Part shown: positions 27,006 to 34,183 of the stretch, in pieces
How the letters are laid out: each line of letters opens with the position of its first letter
How positions within the stretch are numbered: the first letter of the stretch is position 1
DNA from: Synechococcus sp. UW69
GTDB lineage: Bacteria > Cyanobacteriota > Cyanobacteriia > PCC-6307 > Cyanobiaceae
Direction: 5' to 3'
DNA length: 64,000 nucleotides
Assembly (NCBI RefSeq): GCF_900474185.1
Contig: NZ_UCNW01000011.1
Span: 62,001-126,000 of the forward strand
Position numbers and translations under genes: made by a program
Notes under the pieces: generated by a model
Told to the model about the DNA's origin: nothing
The model's input: only the letters and a program-made list of their open reading frames with translations
The model's database searches: none

Positions 27006-27260
27006 CTAATTTATTTTATCACTCCAGTGCTTTTTGTAAAATTTATCAATATCCTCGTCTGGAGATGTGTCCTTAATTTCTGCGGTAACGAATGGGTGGT
27101 CAGTTGAAATAACTTTTACATAAATACAGCCACTACTGCTGGAAAAACAGCCACCCCTTCTCCAGCCATTTGGGGCTGTTTGCCCAAAAGCCGGAATAGC
27201 TAATACTGATGCGGCACTGATTACAGCAGCTGTTGCAGCGAATGTCTTGAAGAGTTTCAT
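27006..27260 (-). CDS. Small secreted hypothetical protein
   Basis: 84 residues from the ATG at 27260. Residues 1-25 form a signal peptide (LFKTFAATAAVISAASVLAI, then PAFGQ). The mature part has a CFSSSSGC pair that could form a disulfide and a charged C-terminal half (TSPDEDIDKFYKKHW). An ATG at 27305 would put extra residues before the signal peptide and is less likely. Function unknown. Confidence 0.6.
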   Translation of the reverse strand: MKLFKTFAATAAVISAASVLAIPAFGQTAPNGWRRGGCFSSSSGCIYVKVISTDHPFVTAEIKDTSPDEDIDKFYKKHWSDKIN

Positions 27261-27366
27261 TTGATTCCTGTGTGTTGTGAGGCTCTCGCCCCGTGAAAAC
27301 ACCATCTCCGTTCCAGCCGGGAATCAACTCCCCCATTCGAGCCATTTATTCGTGGCTTCAGGTAGC

Positions 27367-27603
27367 TCAGTTAGGGGATACAGCTTCCTTATACGGATCA
27401 ACACCCGAGCAATAAACCCAGTGTTTGCAGGACTTCAGGGAGTGTGACCCAGGTGCCAACAACCCTTGTCTCAGCTGACAAGCGCCCAGCACCTGGCACT
27501 GACTCAACGTCACGTACCCGAAGTGGTGACAGGTAGAGCAACTCCTATGTCCCTTGAAGGATTCCAGCTCCCTTTGATCCAGAAAGCCCCACTCCTCCAT
27601 CAA
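27367..27603 (-). CDS. Cys-rich hypothetical protein, full copy of a repeated family
   Basis: 78 residues with seven Cys: CSTCHHFG, CQVLGACQL, SCKHWVYC. The spacing suggests a zinc or disulfide-bonded domain. The C-terminal motif KSCKHWVYCSGVDPYK recurs, diverged, in two other minus-strand frames of the same element (29518 and 29955). Function unknown; the repetition argues that the motif was a real protein domain. Confidence 0.55.
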   Translation of the reverse strand: MMEEWGFLDQRELESFKGHRSCSTCHHFGYVTLSQCQVLGACQLRQGLLAPGSHSLKSCKHWVYCSGVDPYKEAVSPN

Positions 27604-27680
27604 GCCCCTCCCTTGCAGTACTTCTGTACTACTCCAGGTCAGAGGGGATTGGCAATGGGTTCACTTCCCACCTCCACCAC

Positions 27681-28004
27681 TCAAACCAGGAGATTGCGCT
27701 CAAGGATCAGTGACTCAAGTCGATCCACCCTGTGTTGGAGCCTTGCGAACTCGGCTTCGTTGACGAGTTGGGCATTAGCCAGCTCGTGGAGATGCTCAAT
27801 GAAGTGCTGGAAGATCTCGTGCAGCTGACGTAGTGACTCGTAAAGCTCCACGACTTTCCGCTCAAACTCTTTGTAGAGATACGCCAGCTGAGCATCCAAC
27901 TCCTCCAAGAGTCTTTCGTGCGATGTCCCGACAAGGTGGGTCGTGATCTGAAGATTGCGAATGAAGAGCACATCGGGAGTCGTGAAGTCGTGAGAGAAGG
28001 CCAT
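27681..28004 (-). CDS. Coiled-coil hypothetical protein
   Basis: 107 residues from MAFSHDFTTP. After a short N-terminal part the protein is one long amphipathic helix (LLEELDAQLAYLYKEFERKV, VELYESLRQLHEIFQHFIEH, FARLQHRVDRLESLI) with regular heptad leucines. A structural or partner-binding role is likely. An ATG 8 codons upstream (28028) is possible. No similarity recognised. Confidence 0.6.
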   Translation of the reverse strand: MAFSHDFTTPDVLFIRNLQITTHLVGTSHERLLEELDAQLAYLYKEFERKVVELYESLRQLHEIFQHFIEHLHELANAQLVNEAEFARLQHRVDRLESLILERNLLV

Positions 28005-28290
28005 GGATTTGGTTGCTCTGGACACCACGAACCTGACCGGACTCTGTCAATTCCGCAAGATCAATTTGGCTGATTTATCCCGAGGAATCAAAATCAGGAT
28101 CGACTGGCATCACTGAATAAAGTTGAATCTAATAACTTGCTGAAAACGGCCTATATTGAGTTTTACTGACACCTGACTCCGGTGGAAGCAGCTGCTGAAC
28201 ACGGTGATTCTTTGTTGTCACTGACCCACCTCCACCGCTGCTTTGAGCAGTGACTTCCAACTGCGGTGCTGTTCAGGATTGGCAGCGGGT
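28005..28290. other. Gap in the element
   Basis: About 285 bases without a convincing gene. AT-rich around 28100-28160, compatible with a promoter for the leftward coiled-coil gene, but no exact boxes can be set. Confidence 0.35.
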
Positions 28291-28482
28291 TCAGGCTTCC
28301 GTTGTGACATCCACCTCAAACAGGACTGCTCCATCTGGGCTGAGCACCCTGGTTTTCCTGCCGATCATCCTGGCGATCCTCTTCGCTTCTGCTGAGGCGA
28401 CCTCCAATGCCGCTGCTGACGTATGAAGGTGCCACTCCAAGAAAGGGTTGAGTTCTTCGACTCGGAACTGCCTTTCTGCCAT
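28291..28482 (-). CDS. Small hypothetical protein (63 aa)
   Basis: 63 residues, helix then strand: FRVEELNPFLEWHLHTSAAA, EVASAEAKRIARMIGRKTRV and a beta-like end LSPDGAVLFEVDVT. The layout (helix, basic turn, beta hairpin with a DG turn) is protein-like. No known family. Confidence 0.5.
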   Translation of the reverse strand: MAERQFRVEELNPFLEWHLHTSAAALEVASAEAKRIARMIGRKTRVLSPDGAVLFEVDVTTEA

Positions 28483-28842
28483 GCCTCTCAGTATCAGACG
28501 AACCCAGACAACACGATCTAGGCGTTCTAGGAGTGATGTGACGAGTGTTCGCTCGCAGTAGTAGGCAATACAAAAAGAACGTCGCTCAGTAGTTTTTCAG
28601 GGAATTGAGAAATCGCTGCAGGCCCCCCGAACTGCCCCCATATTTGGTGTCCAGATGGTGTCACCTATCACCGTCTTGGCAGCACGGGAGAGCGACCCGT
28701 TGGCTGGCAGTCAAAGCACCCTTGGCACGAGCGATTGTCAGGGGTAGCTTTCTGCGCTTTTCGCAAATTGGAAAACATTTGTGCCTTTTTAGGCGAAGGT
28801 TTGTATACCGAGGAACGTGTTTAAGCGGATACTGCATCGCTC

Positions 28843-29034
28843 GGGGAGAACTAGCTTCTCCTCGCAGTTCCGTGACCCCAAGTCCTTGCTTCGGTTGTTG
28901 ACCTTCCGACGGAGGGGTCTGTCAGTAAGTGGGGCGATCTGGAACCGTTGATCAGTGGTTAGGGAGAAGGAGGCAGCCGTAAGCCTCCCCTCCGCTACGG
29001 CAAGAAAGACCCCTGGTGGTGTCAGTCCCAGGGG
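28843..29034. other. Multi-hairpin noncoding segment
   Basis: Four perfect stems in 190 bases: GGAGAA/TTCTCC (28845-28861), GACCCC/GGGGTC (28874-28919), GGAGGC/GCCTCC (28969-28988) and CCCCTGG/CCAGGGG (29010-29034). No convincing gene overlaps it, and the wider gap 28483-29152 is otherwise empty. Could be a structured RNA of the element; the strand is not determined. Confidence 0.35.
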
Positions 29035-29152
29035 CTGAGCACTTCTCGCCGACCTCAAGTTGATGCACCCATGTGACCAAGTTGTGATCAGCAGGCGCGA
29101 GGTTCACGACTAGGTCCAACTCGATGGCTATCAAGTGGAATAGCTGAGCTCT

Positions 29153-29377
29153 ATGCAGATGCGACTCGCTGTACTCCTATCACTGGCTTTGCTAGCCCCA
29201 GCGACTGTGTTTGCCCATGAGGCCAAGGTCACAGCCGAAGGAATGTCAGAAGAATTCGCGACTGCTGAGGCAATGCGTGGAGTTCCCAAAGGTGCATCGG
29301 TGACCGACACCGCTTGCAGGAGTCAAGACGTTGGGATGTCGACCCGCTACTGGTGCACCGTCAAGTACAGCGATTAG
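29153..29377 (+). CDS. Small periplasmic hypothetical protein
   Basis: 74 residues. Signal peptide MQMRLAVLLSLALLAPATVF with cleavage after AHA-like VFAHEA. The mature 50 residues carry two Cys (TACRSQD, YWCTVKY) fit for one disulfide. Function unknown. Confidence 0.6.
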   Translation: MQMRLAVLLSLALLAPATVFAHEAKVTAEGMSEEFATAEAMRGVPKGASVTDTACRSQDVGMSTRYWCTVKYSD

Positions 29378-29388
29378 CCGGCTGCGGG

Positions 29389-29517
29389 CTAGCTCTCGTT
29401 CTTCTTGAGCTTCACGAATGCAGCCAACACGTTTGCAGTAGCCACCGCTTGAGACTCTCCGGTGTTCTGCATCCGTCTCTCTACAAGCTTCTCTACAAGC
29501 TTCTGAGTGGCGTCCAT
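29389..29517 (-). CDS. Very small helical protein (42 aa)
   Basis: ATG at 29517: MDATQKLVEKLVERRMQNTG, then ESQAVATANVLAAFVKLKKN. The amphipathic composition and ATG start look genuine. A 12-base tandem repeat (CTACAAGCTTCT) encodes the KLVEKLVE duplication. Its ATG follows directly on the stop of the Cys-motif remnant (TGAATG), so the two were probably an operon. Confidence 0.5.
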   Translation of the reverse strand: MDATQKLVEKLVERRMQNTGESQAVATANVLAAFVKLKKNES

Positions 29518-29628
29518 TCAGGTGTCCTCCTTATACGGATCCACTGCTGAGCAGAAGACCCAATGCTTACAGCTCTTGAGGGGGTGGGCACTAGGGGGCA
29601 GAAGCCACCACCTTGGTTTGATGCCCGG
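29518..29628 (-). pseudogene. Remnant of the Cys-motif family, copy 2
   Basis: In this minus-strand frame the C-terminal part KPRWWLLPPSAHPLKSCKHW then VFCSAVDPYKEDT matches the end of the 27367-27603 protein (PGSHSLKSCKHWVYCSGVDP). Upstream of it a stop is met before any start codon, so only about 35 codons remain. Read as a truncated paralogue. Confidence 0.5.
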
Positions 29629-29660
29629 TTATCGCTTAAAGGCAGAGGACAGTCCTCTAC

Positions 29661-29819
29661 TCAATACCCACCAATTCGCAGAACCATCTCAAGAGCACTC
29701 AAGCCAAAGATGAAAGTGCCGCCCAGCAGTGCGAGTTCCTTCTTGGACGAAGCCATTGGAAGCAGGGCAGCGCCCATGATCAGCGATGCGAAGAATATAA
29801 AGGGATTCTGTAATTCCAA
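29661..29819 (-). CDS. Very small membrane protein (52 aa)
   Basis: TTG at 29819 (or ATG at 29777): MELQNPFIFFASLIMGAALL, then PMASSKKELALLGGTFIFGL and SALEMVLRIGGY. Two hydrophobic segments separated by a SSKKE turn, a hairpin membrane protein. It belongs to the minus-strand run of tiny genes downstream of the integrase. Function unknown. Confidence 0.45.
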   Translation of the reverse strand: MELQNPFIFFASLIMGAALLPMASSKKELALLGGTFIFGLSALEMVLRIGGY

Positions 29820-29954
29820 ATAGGCGGCTCTTGTTATAGAAGCCAGTCTCTCACTGGATGTAACGGAAACTTCATGTACTTGAGTTCAAGTACCTACAGA
29901 TATCGACACACTTTTTACACAAGTTAATTTCTTTGGCGAGAGACAATTCAGGAT

Positions 29955-30061
29955 TCAGGGCTGATACGAATCAACTCCTGAGCAGAACGTCCAGAGCTTG
30001 CACCGCTTCTTTAGGTGCTGCCCCTGCTGCAGCTGCTTCTGCCTGAGGGATCGGGCAATCA
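29955..30061 (-). pseudogene. Remnant of the Cys-motif family, copy 3
   Basis: Frame ending at 29955 reads LKKRCKLWTFCSGVDSYQP, clearly related to the LKSCKHWVYCSGVDPYK end of the 27367 gene. It begins inside the 3' end of the integrase gene in another frame and has no clear start codon. Either a fusion scar or an overlapping small gene. Confidence 0.45.
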
Positions 30062-31231
30062 GACGTTTACTGCCGCAATGATGTCCGCGGTTGCATTGGG
30101 TTTGAACCGCGCGTAGCTCTTCAAATGCACCTCAATGGTGTGCCCCATTGCCTCGCAGATGTTGGCGATTGGCACGTTGGCAGCATGCATCCCCTTGGCG
30201 TAGCGGTGCCTAAATGAATAAGGCGTGAGCTGTTCACCCTGGTGCTCGGCTTCATCCCGAAGCATCATCCAGACATTGCGTCTGCGCAGGTATTGATTCA
30301 ACGCCTGCCCCCCATCGCCCTCACGGTTCAATGGCGGCAATTTCTCGCCCACCTGCAACCGAGCCTGGAGCTTCCAATCAATGGCGGAGCCATCTGCTTC
30401 ACGAAGAAGCAACGGGTGGAGTCGCCGCGGCTCTGTCTTCGCTCCCTTGGTGCCGCCCATCGACTTTTGATAGATGGTCCAGAGTTCTGCCCCGCTTACC
30501 CCGTCTTTGATCCGGAGATGTCTCAACTCCTCAGGACGCAACCCGTAGACGGCGCATAACTGGATTGCAAAGCGCCAGCGGTCATGAACTTCGCCCGCAG
30601 GCAGGTTGTCGAGCAACTGGAGTAATTGCGCATCACTGAGGGGGTATCCGATTCGCTTTGGCTTCAGGGTCTCTGGAAGCGACGCGGGGGGGCTGTAGAT
30701 CGGCTTGAGGTGCCCACGTTGCACCGCCCAGTTCAGGAAGCCATAAAGCTTCTGACGGCTCGTCTGTCGCATCCGAGAGCCTTGTTCCCATTGCTTGAGG
30801 CACTCCATCGCCAATGCCTCACCATCAACCGGTGGCTTGCCTTCAAAGCAGACACGCAGGTTCTTCAGAACAGGCAGATAGTTGTATCGCCACGTTGTAT
30901 CACCAGCGTTGGGGACGAACTCTCGATATTTCTCAAACAGCTGGTTGAAATCCAGCTTCTGATGACTGCTAGCGGTGTCAGCTTTCTGCGCTGCAGCAGC
31001 AAGGGTGATCTGACCACCGTTCCACCGCTTAAAGATCTGCTGGATACGAGGGAGGGCTGAACTAGCTCCTTCTTGAGACCAGGGGTAGATCAACATCACC
31101 GAACCATGATCTTGAACCTCAAGGCGCATCCGCCCACGGGCATTGCGTACCTTCCATCCCGCGCCACAGGAGGTGCGAACCAAATCTCGAAATGGCTTGA
31201 TCCAAGGGGCTGCATCGACGACGCGCGGCAA
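30059..31231 (-). CDS. int: Tyrosine recombinase/integrase of the element
   Basis: 390 residues. The N-terminal part (AP2-like arm-binding plus core-binding SAM-like) runs to about 200. The catalytic domain follows: box I Arg in VYGLRPEELRHL, box II SFRHRYAKGMHAANVP, AMGHTIEVHLKSYARF with the His and the nucleophile Tyr near 380. It catalyses site-specific recombination between the tRNA-Pro site and the element. It starts about 150 bases from the right att copy, pointing into the element, the classic int-att arrangement. Intact. Confidence 0.92.
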   Translation of the reverse strand: MPRVVDAAPWIKPFRDLVRTSCGAGWKVRNARGRMRLEVQDHGSVMLIYPWSQEGASSALPRIQQIFKRWNGGQITLAAAAQKADTASSHQKLDFNQLFEKYREFVPNAGDTTWRYNYLPVLKNLRVCFEGKPPVDGEALAMECLKQWEQGSRMRQTSRQKLYGFLNWAVQRGHLKPIYSPPASLPETLKPKRIGYPLSDAQLLQLLDNLPAGEVHDRWRFAIQLCAVYGLRPEELRHLRIKDGVSGAELWTIYQKSMGGTKGAKTEPRRLHPLLLREADGSAIDWKLQARLQVGEKLPPLNREGDGGQALNQYLRRRNVWMMLRDEAEHQGEQLTPYSFRHRYAKGMHAANVPIANICEAMGHTIEVHLKSYARFKPNATADIIAAVNV

Positions 31232-31260
31232 AACGACAGAGGCATCTCGCTATCTCAAGT

Positions 31261-31282
31261 GTGCGCAAAACGTGCGCAAAAC
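31261..31282. promoter_or_regulatory. Candidate integrase arm-type sites, right end
   Basis: Two exact head-to-tail copies of GTGCGCAAAAC, 30 bases upstream of the integrase start and 100 bases from the right att copy. They match the left-end pair GTGCGTAAAAC except for one T/C. Being in the int promoter region, they may also serve as an autoregulatory site. Confidence 0.6.
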
Positions 31283-31382
31283 GCAAAATATCTGCCAACA
31301 CCTGTTGACAGCTCACGACTCAGAAGCATTACCAGAACTGAGTCACAGACTGGGAAAACACAGAAAACGACTTAAGGAATCT

Positions 31383-31488
31383 CTTGCTTTGGGAGCAAGA
31401 TGCCGCAGGTTCGAATCCTGTCTCCCCGATGCCTCTAAAAGTCAGTCCCCAGCTGACATCTCCACCGCTCCGCAAGGGGCGGTTTTTT
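31383..31488. repeat. attR: 106-bp direct repeat, right copy
   Basis: Copy of the tRNA-Pro 3' half (from the anticodon arm to the discriminator base), the following spacer and the terminator. The 5' half of the tRNA is absent, so this is not a functional tRNA gene. It sets the right end of the element. Confidence 0.9.
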
Positions 31489-31600
31489 GTTGCTTGCGCA
31501 GACGTTTGGGGGCAGATCACTAGGACACGCAGCGCTCACCACATGACTTTTCTGGGCACCACCTGACATGTTGTCAATGGAGGGATGGCCCAAAGTCCCA

Positions 31601-31641
31601 ACCTCTCATTAGGTCTTGCTTTCCGAGACCTAATGAGAGGT
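31601..31641. repeat. Perfect 16-bp inverted repeat
   Basis: ACCTCTCATTAGGTCT / AGACCTAATGAGAGGT with a 9-base loop, 113 bases outside the right att copy. No T-run follows, so it is not a standard terminator. Could be a regulator site or an RNA hairpin. Confidence 0.7.
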
Positions 31642-31684
31642 CAATCTCGATGTCTGAGTAGTTCATTGCTTGAGTCTCGACACT

Positions 31685-31948
31685 TCACTCTCGACCGCAA
31701 CGACACTTACCGCCTCTCCACTTGGAACACTTCGACTTTTTGCAACCCTTCTTTTTCTTCTTCTTCTGTTCTGAAGGGACTTGTTTCTGAGCCATCTCGC
31801 CCGTTGAAGACCGTGTGCCGCAATAGAAGGCAACCCCTCCGATGAGACCCCCTAGGGTCCATCTCGACGTTGTTGGATTGCCAAAAAGCACAGCTCCCGC
31901 AACAACAGCGGCCACTAAGGCTATCCAATATTTCCGTACTGAGGACAT
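31685..31948 (-). CDS. Membrane-anchored Lys/Cys-rich small protein
   Basis: 87 residues. Two hydrophobic segments at about 8-24 and 33-44, then a hydrophilic tail with a run of Lys and a KGCKKSKCSKWRGGKCRCG block containing four Cys in metal-binding spacing. The tail could bind metal or nucleic acid. No family recognised. Confidence 0.55.
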   Translation of the reverse strand: MSSVRKYWIALVAAVVAGAVLFGNPTTSRWTLGGLIGGVAFYCGTRSSTGEMAQKQVPSEQKKKKKKGCKKSKCSKWRGGKCRCGRE

Positions 31949-32029
31949 CGGTCGTCTCGGTGAATGCGTCGCCAGAGCACTTGGGACGTCTCATCCTTCC
32001 AGACTTGCAGCCTCACATCTGAACCACAG

Positions 32030-32152
32030 ATGCGCGTGCGAACGGCAGGAGTGCTTTTAATCGCAGCCTTGGTCGTCGTGATAGCTACCGGAGTGAGGAG
32101 ATCCGAGAGCTACACGACCCACGTCGTCCAGGGTTCCCCCAGCAGAAGCTGA
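32030..32152 (+). CDS. Small single-span protein (40 aa)
   Basis: ATG start, MRVRTAGVLLIAALVVVIAT then GVRRSESYTTHVVQG. A basic N-terminus and one membrane helix, a typical small inner-membrane or exported peptide. Not matched to a family. Confidence 0.4.
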   Translation: MRVRTAGVLLIAALVVVIATGVRRSESYTTHVVQGSPSRS

Positions 32153-32310
32153 TTTTTAAGGCAGCGGAGGACCGAATAGAAGAGAGCGGCCGCTGAAGGC
32201 CTTTTAGTGCCCTGTATGGGGGATTGCCCCTTTGTTTCTACTCATTGGTTTGTAAGTAGATACTCGCGGTGGCCAGTGTTGAGATGGCCTCTAAATAAAC
32301 AAGAAATTCA

Positions 32311-32517
32311 ATGGGGTGCCTCAACGATTCGCTTTGTGATCTGGGGACACTCCACATCCCGAAGACACCCACGTCGGTAGCTTCTGGTGATCCGTCCAGG
32401 AGCAGCAAAGTGGGCAGCAGGGTGTGCGGCCTGAATGGAACACCACACTTGAAAGACTTTGATTTGATACGAGAGCTGTTGATTCAATGTGCTGAAGAGT
32501 ATCGGAAGCCGTTCTGA
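32311..32517 (+). CDS. Possible small protein (68 aa)
   Basis: Open frame with an ATG, but only the last third (DFDLIRELLIQCAEEYRKPF) looks protein-like. No family and no clear ribosome-binding site. Kept with low confidence. Confidence 0.25.
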   Translation: MGCLNDSLCDLGTLHIPKTPTSVASGDPSRSSKVGSRVCGLNGTPHLKDFDLIRELLIQCAEEYRKPF

Positions 32518-32544
32518 CGTCTCGGCCCATGCTGAAGTAGAGGA

Positions 32545-32724
32545 ATGCTCGAATCGCGATCAACCAACGAATGGGAATCATGGTTGCAACGCCGTGATTC
32601 AAATGATGTCCACTGGGAGGATGCAGAAGAGCTGAGGTTCCTATCAAGTGTTCTGTTGATCTGTTTGCCAAAACGCTGGATGCACGAAATGCAAGTGGCA
32701 GGCAGTAGCAACGTGAGTACCTAA
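32545..32724 (+). CDS. Small acidic hypothetical protein (59 aa)
   Basis: ATG at 32545: MLESRSTNEWESWLQRRDSN, DVHWEDAEELRFLSSVLLIC and LPKRWMHEMQVAGSS. Helical, charged, with Trp at regular spacing; it looks more like coding sequence than the overlapping frames. Function unknown. Confidence 0.4.
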   Translation: MLESRSTNEWESWLQRRDSNDVHWEDAEELRFLSSVLLICLPKRWMHEMQVAGSSNVST

Positions 32725-33004
32725 CCAGGCGCTGGAATCCAATTCATAGTCGTCTTCCAAACAGGAAGCCAGATTGTTGATTGGTATTTAAAAGAGTTAT
32801 GCATTGAGTCAATGCTCCTTCGTTGCTTCTGCACTCGATCGACGTCCAGCAGGCAACAACATGACCGAAAACTTTCATCAAATATCAATAAAAAAGCCCG
32901 CACGATTATTGACTTATCACTCCAAATTAGCGGCAGCATTATTGCCTGCTGTACCGATTCAACCCAGTGAAGCCATCAACTGGTCTCGTAGAAGGCGTTT
33001 TTGA

Positions 33005-33113
33005 TGCCTAACGGACAGATACTGGACAATCCTGAACCCGCGCCAGGATCTTTTGAGCGGCGCAATCTGCTCATAAGTCAGACACGAGAAGTCTTGCAAC
33101 CGCCAAACTCACC
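33005..33113. other. Noncoding stretch leading to the structured element
   Basis: No gene seen from about 32725 to 33659 apart from short uncertain frames. The notable structure in it is listed separately at 33114-33222. Confidence 0.4.
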
Positions 33114-33222
33114 AAAGAAGGCGCATACGAAGGCACCTTCTTTCCAATGGTTTTTCCGTTAACCATTGGGCGCTGGTCACTGCACTGACTCTCTTCTGGC
33201 GATGCGGGGAGTCAGACCAGCG
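33114..33222 (+). ncRNA. Candidate structured RNA, diverged fourth copy of the 52.8-kb family
   Basis: Two simple hairpins (AAAGAAGG/CCTTCTTT at 33114-33143 and CCAATGG/CCATTGG at 33144-33169) are followed by a nested hairpin. Its outer stem is CGCTGGT/ACCAGCG (33171-33177 with 33216-33222) and its inner stem CTGACTC/GAGTCAG (33185-33191 with 33209-33215). The nested hairpin has the same layout as the three tandem units at 52.8-53.3 kb. The seventh outer pair is T-A here but A-T in the unit at 52979, a compensatory change. Expression and strand are not proven. Confidence 0.45.
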
Positions 33223-33659
33223 TTTCTTCACTTGGAGGGTTGCAACGCAGACGGCCTAACTTCTGCATCGTCGCTCCGCCTTCGATGATGGTTTCACTGC
33301 GAATCAGCGTCACACGGCCATAATCTCTAAGCAGAGCTGTCGCCTAGATGCGAGAGGGAAACCACATCGGGCGTGGTTATTCGATGGATGGATGGTTAAC
33401 AAGCTGTCGGCTATTTCTCTCCTTTTCTGGCGACTCATCAACGGCAGCTGCGTTGAATAGCAGCATTTGAGTGGAACACAGCGACAGCTACTCAGCACCG
33501 ACACCCCGGAAAGCATCAGCAGCAATCCAGAGAAGCAATAAAAAAACCCTTGGAGTGGAAACACACCAAAGGCGCTTTTTCTTCTAGCGATGACACCCAT
33601 CAGCCATGGACCAATTCAGCAATGACCCAGAAAGGATCAACAGAGCAGAAACATTGCAA

Positions 33660-33914
33660 TTATGCAGCCAAAGACTGTTGCTTAAGAGATAAGCGACCTC
33701 CAGCCATCGAGTTATGAACTAAATCTTGAGCATATTGGCGACCTGCTTTTTGTGCTTCACGGACACTTTTAAAATTACCGACAAAATCGTACTCTTTTCC
33801 ATCAACTGTTGCTGCTACGGCGTAGAGCTTGTCAGCGACCTTACTGACAGACCAGCGCAAGAAACACGCAGGGGAGTTCTTCTGGCTGTGCATACTGTCC
33901 TCCATAAAATACAA
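33660..33914 (-). CDS. Small hypothetical protein (up to 84 aa)
   Basis: Likely start MEDSMHSQKNSPACF (third residue onward). FLRWSVSKVADKLYAVAATV, DGKEYDFVGNFKSVREAQKA, then GRQYAQDLVHNS reads as a beta hairpin plus helix, similar to small DRBM- or AP2-arm-like folds. No family assigned. Solitary gene. Confidence 0.55.
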   Translation of the reverse strand: MYFMEDSMHSQKNSPACFLRWSVSKVADKLYAVAATVDGKEYDFVGNFKSVREAQKAGRQYAQDLVHNSMAGGRLSLKQQSLAA

Positions 33915-34145
33915 GTGGACTTAAGCACTTACCTGCTTAACCAAGCCAAAGGCTTTATATTACGCAAATAGGTAATTATTTTCTTTTCATTATTTGACCG
34001 TCAAAGGCTCGTTCTCTCAATTGCATACGTGGGGAACAATTGCCTATTTTTTGTTCAGGTCCGTCGGGCATGGCATCGCCCACACCAGGATCTGATGATC
34101 GCGATGGAGCAGCGAACCTTGACCTCCTGAGCTCAGCTGAGGAAT

Positions 34146-34157
34146 GGGGGGGGGGGG
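34146..34157. repeat. Run of 12 G inside a nested hairpin
   Basis: The G-run merges into GGGCTC-GAAACT-GAGCCC, itself enclosed by CCTCCTGAGCTC and GAGCTCAGAGG (about 34124-34192). A stable noncoding structure directly downstream of the secreted-protein gene ending at 34184; part may act as its terminator. Slippage-prone. Confidence 0.7.
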
Positions 34158-34183
34158 CTCGAAACTGAGCCCCGCTTAAGAGC

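Larger units (their letters stand above)
21410..31488. mobile_element. Integrative element in tRNA-Pro (phage-satellite / tycheposon-like), about 10 kb
   Basis: Bounded by a 106-bp direct repeat comprising the 3' half of tRNA-Pro and its terminator. It carries a tyrosine recombinase next to the right end, an excisionase/MerR-like protein, a primase-helicase, a TerS-like protein, a dehydrogenase cargo gene and about ten small proteins. Paired 11-bp repeats near both ends look like integrase arm sites. No capsid, portal, large terminase or tail gene was recognised. Gene order (att-regulator-primase-TerS-cargo-int-att) resembles phage-inducible islands. The group name is an inference. Confidence 0.85.

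Noticed and set aside
31383-31436. tRNA-Pro-like sequence at the right end of the element
   Set aside because: Lacks the 5' half (acceptor strand and D-arm); it is the att copy, not a second tRNA gene.
32804-33004. 66-codon plus-strand frame
   Set aside because: Low-complexity end, no ribosome-binding site, no family; not distinguishable from chance.
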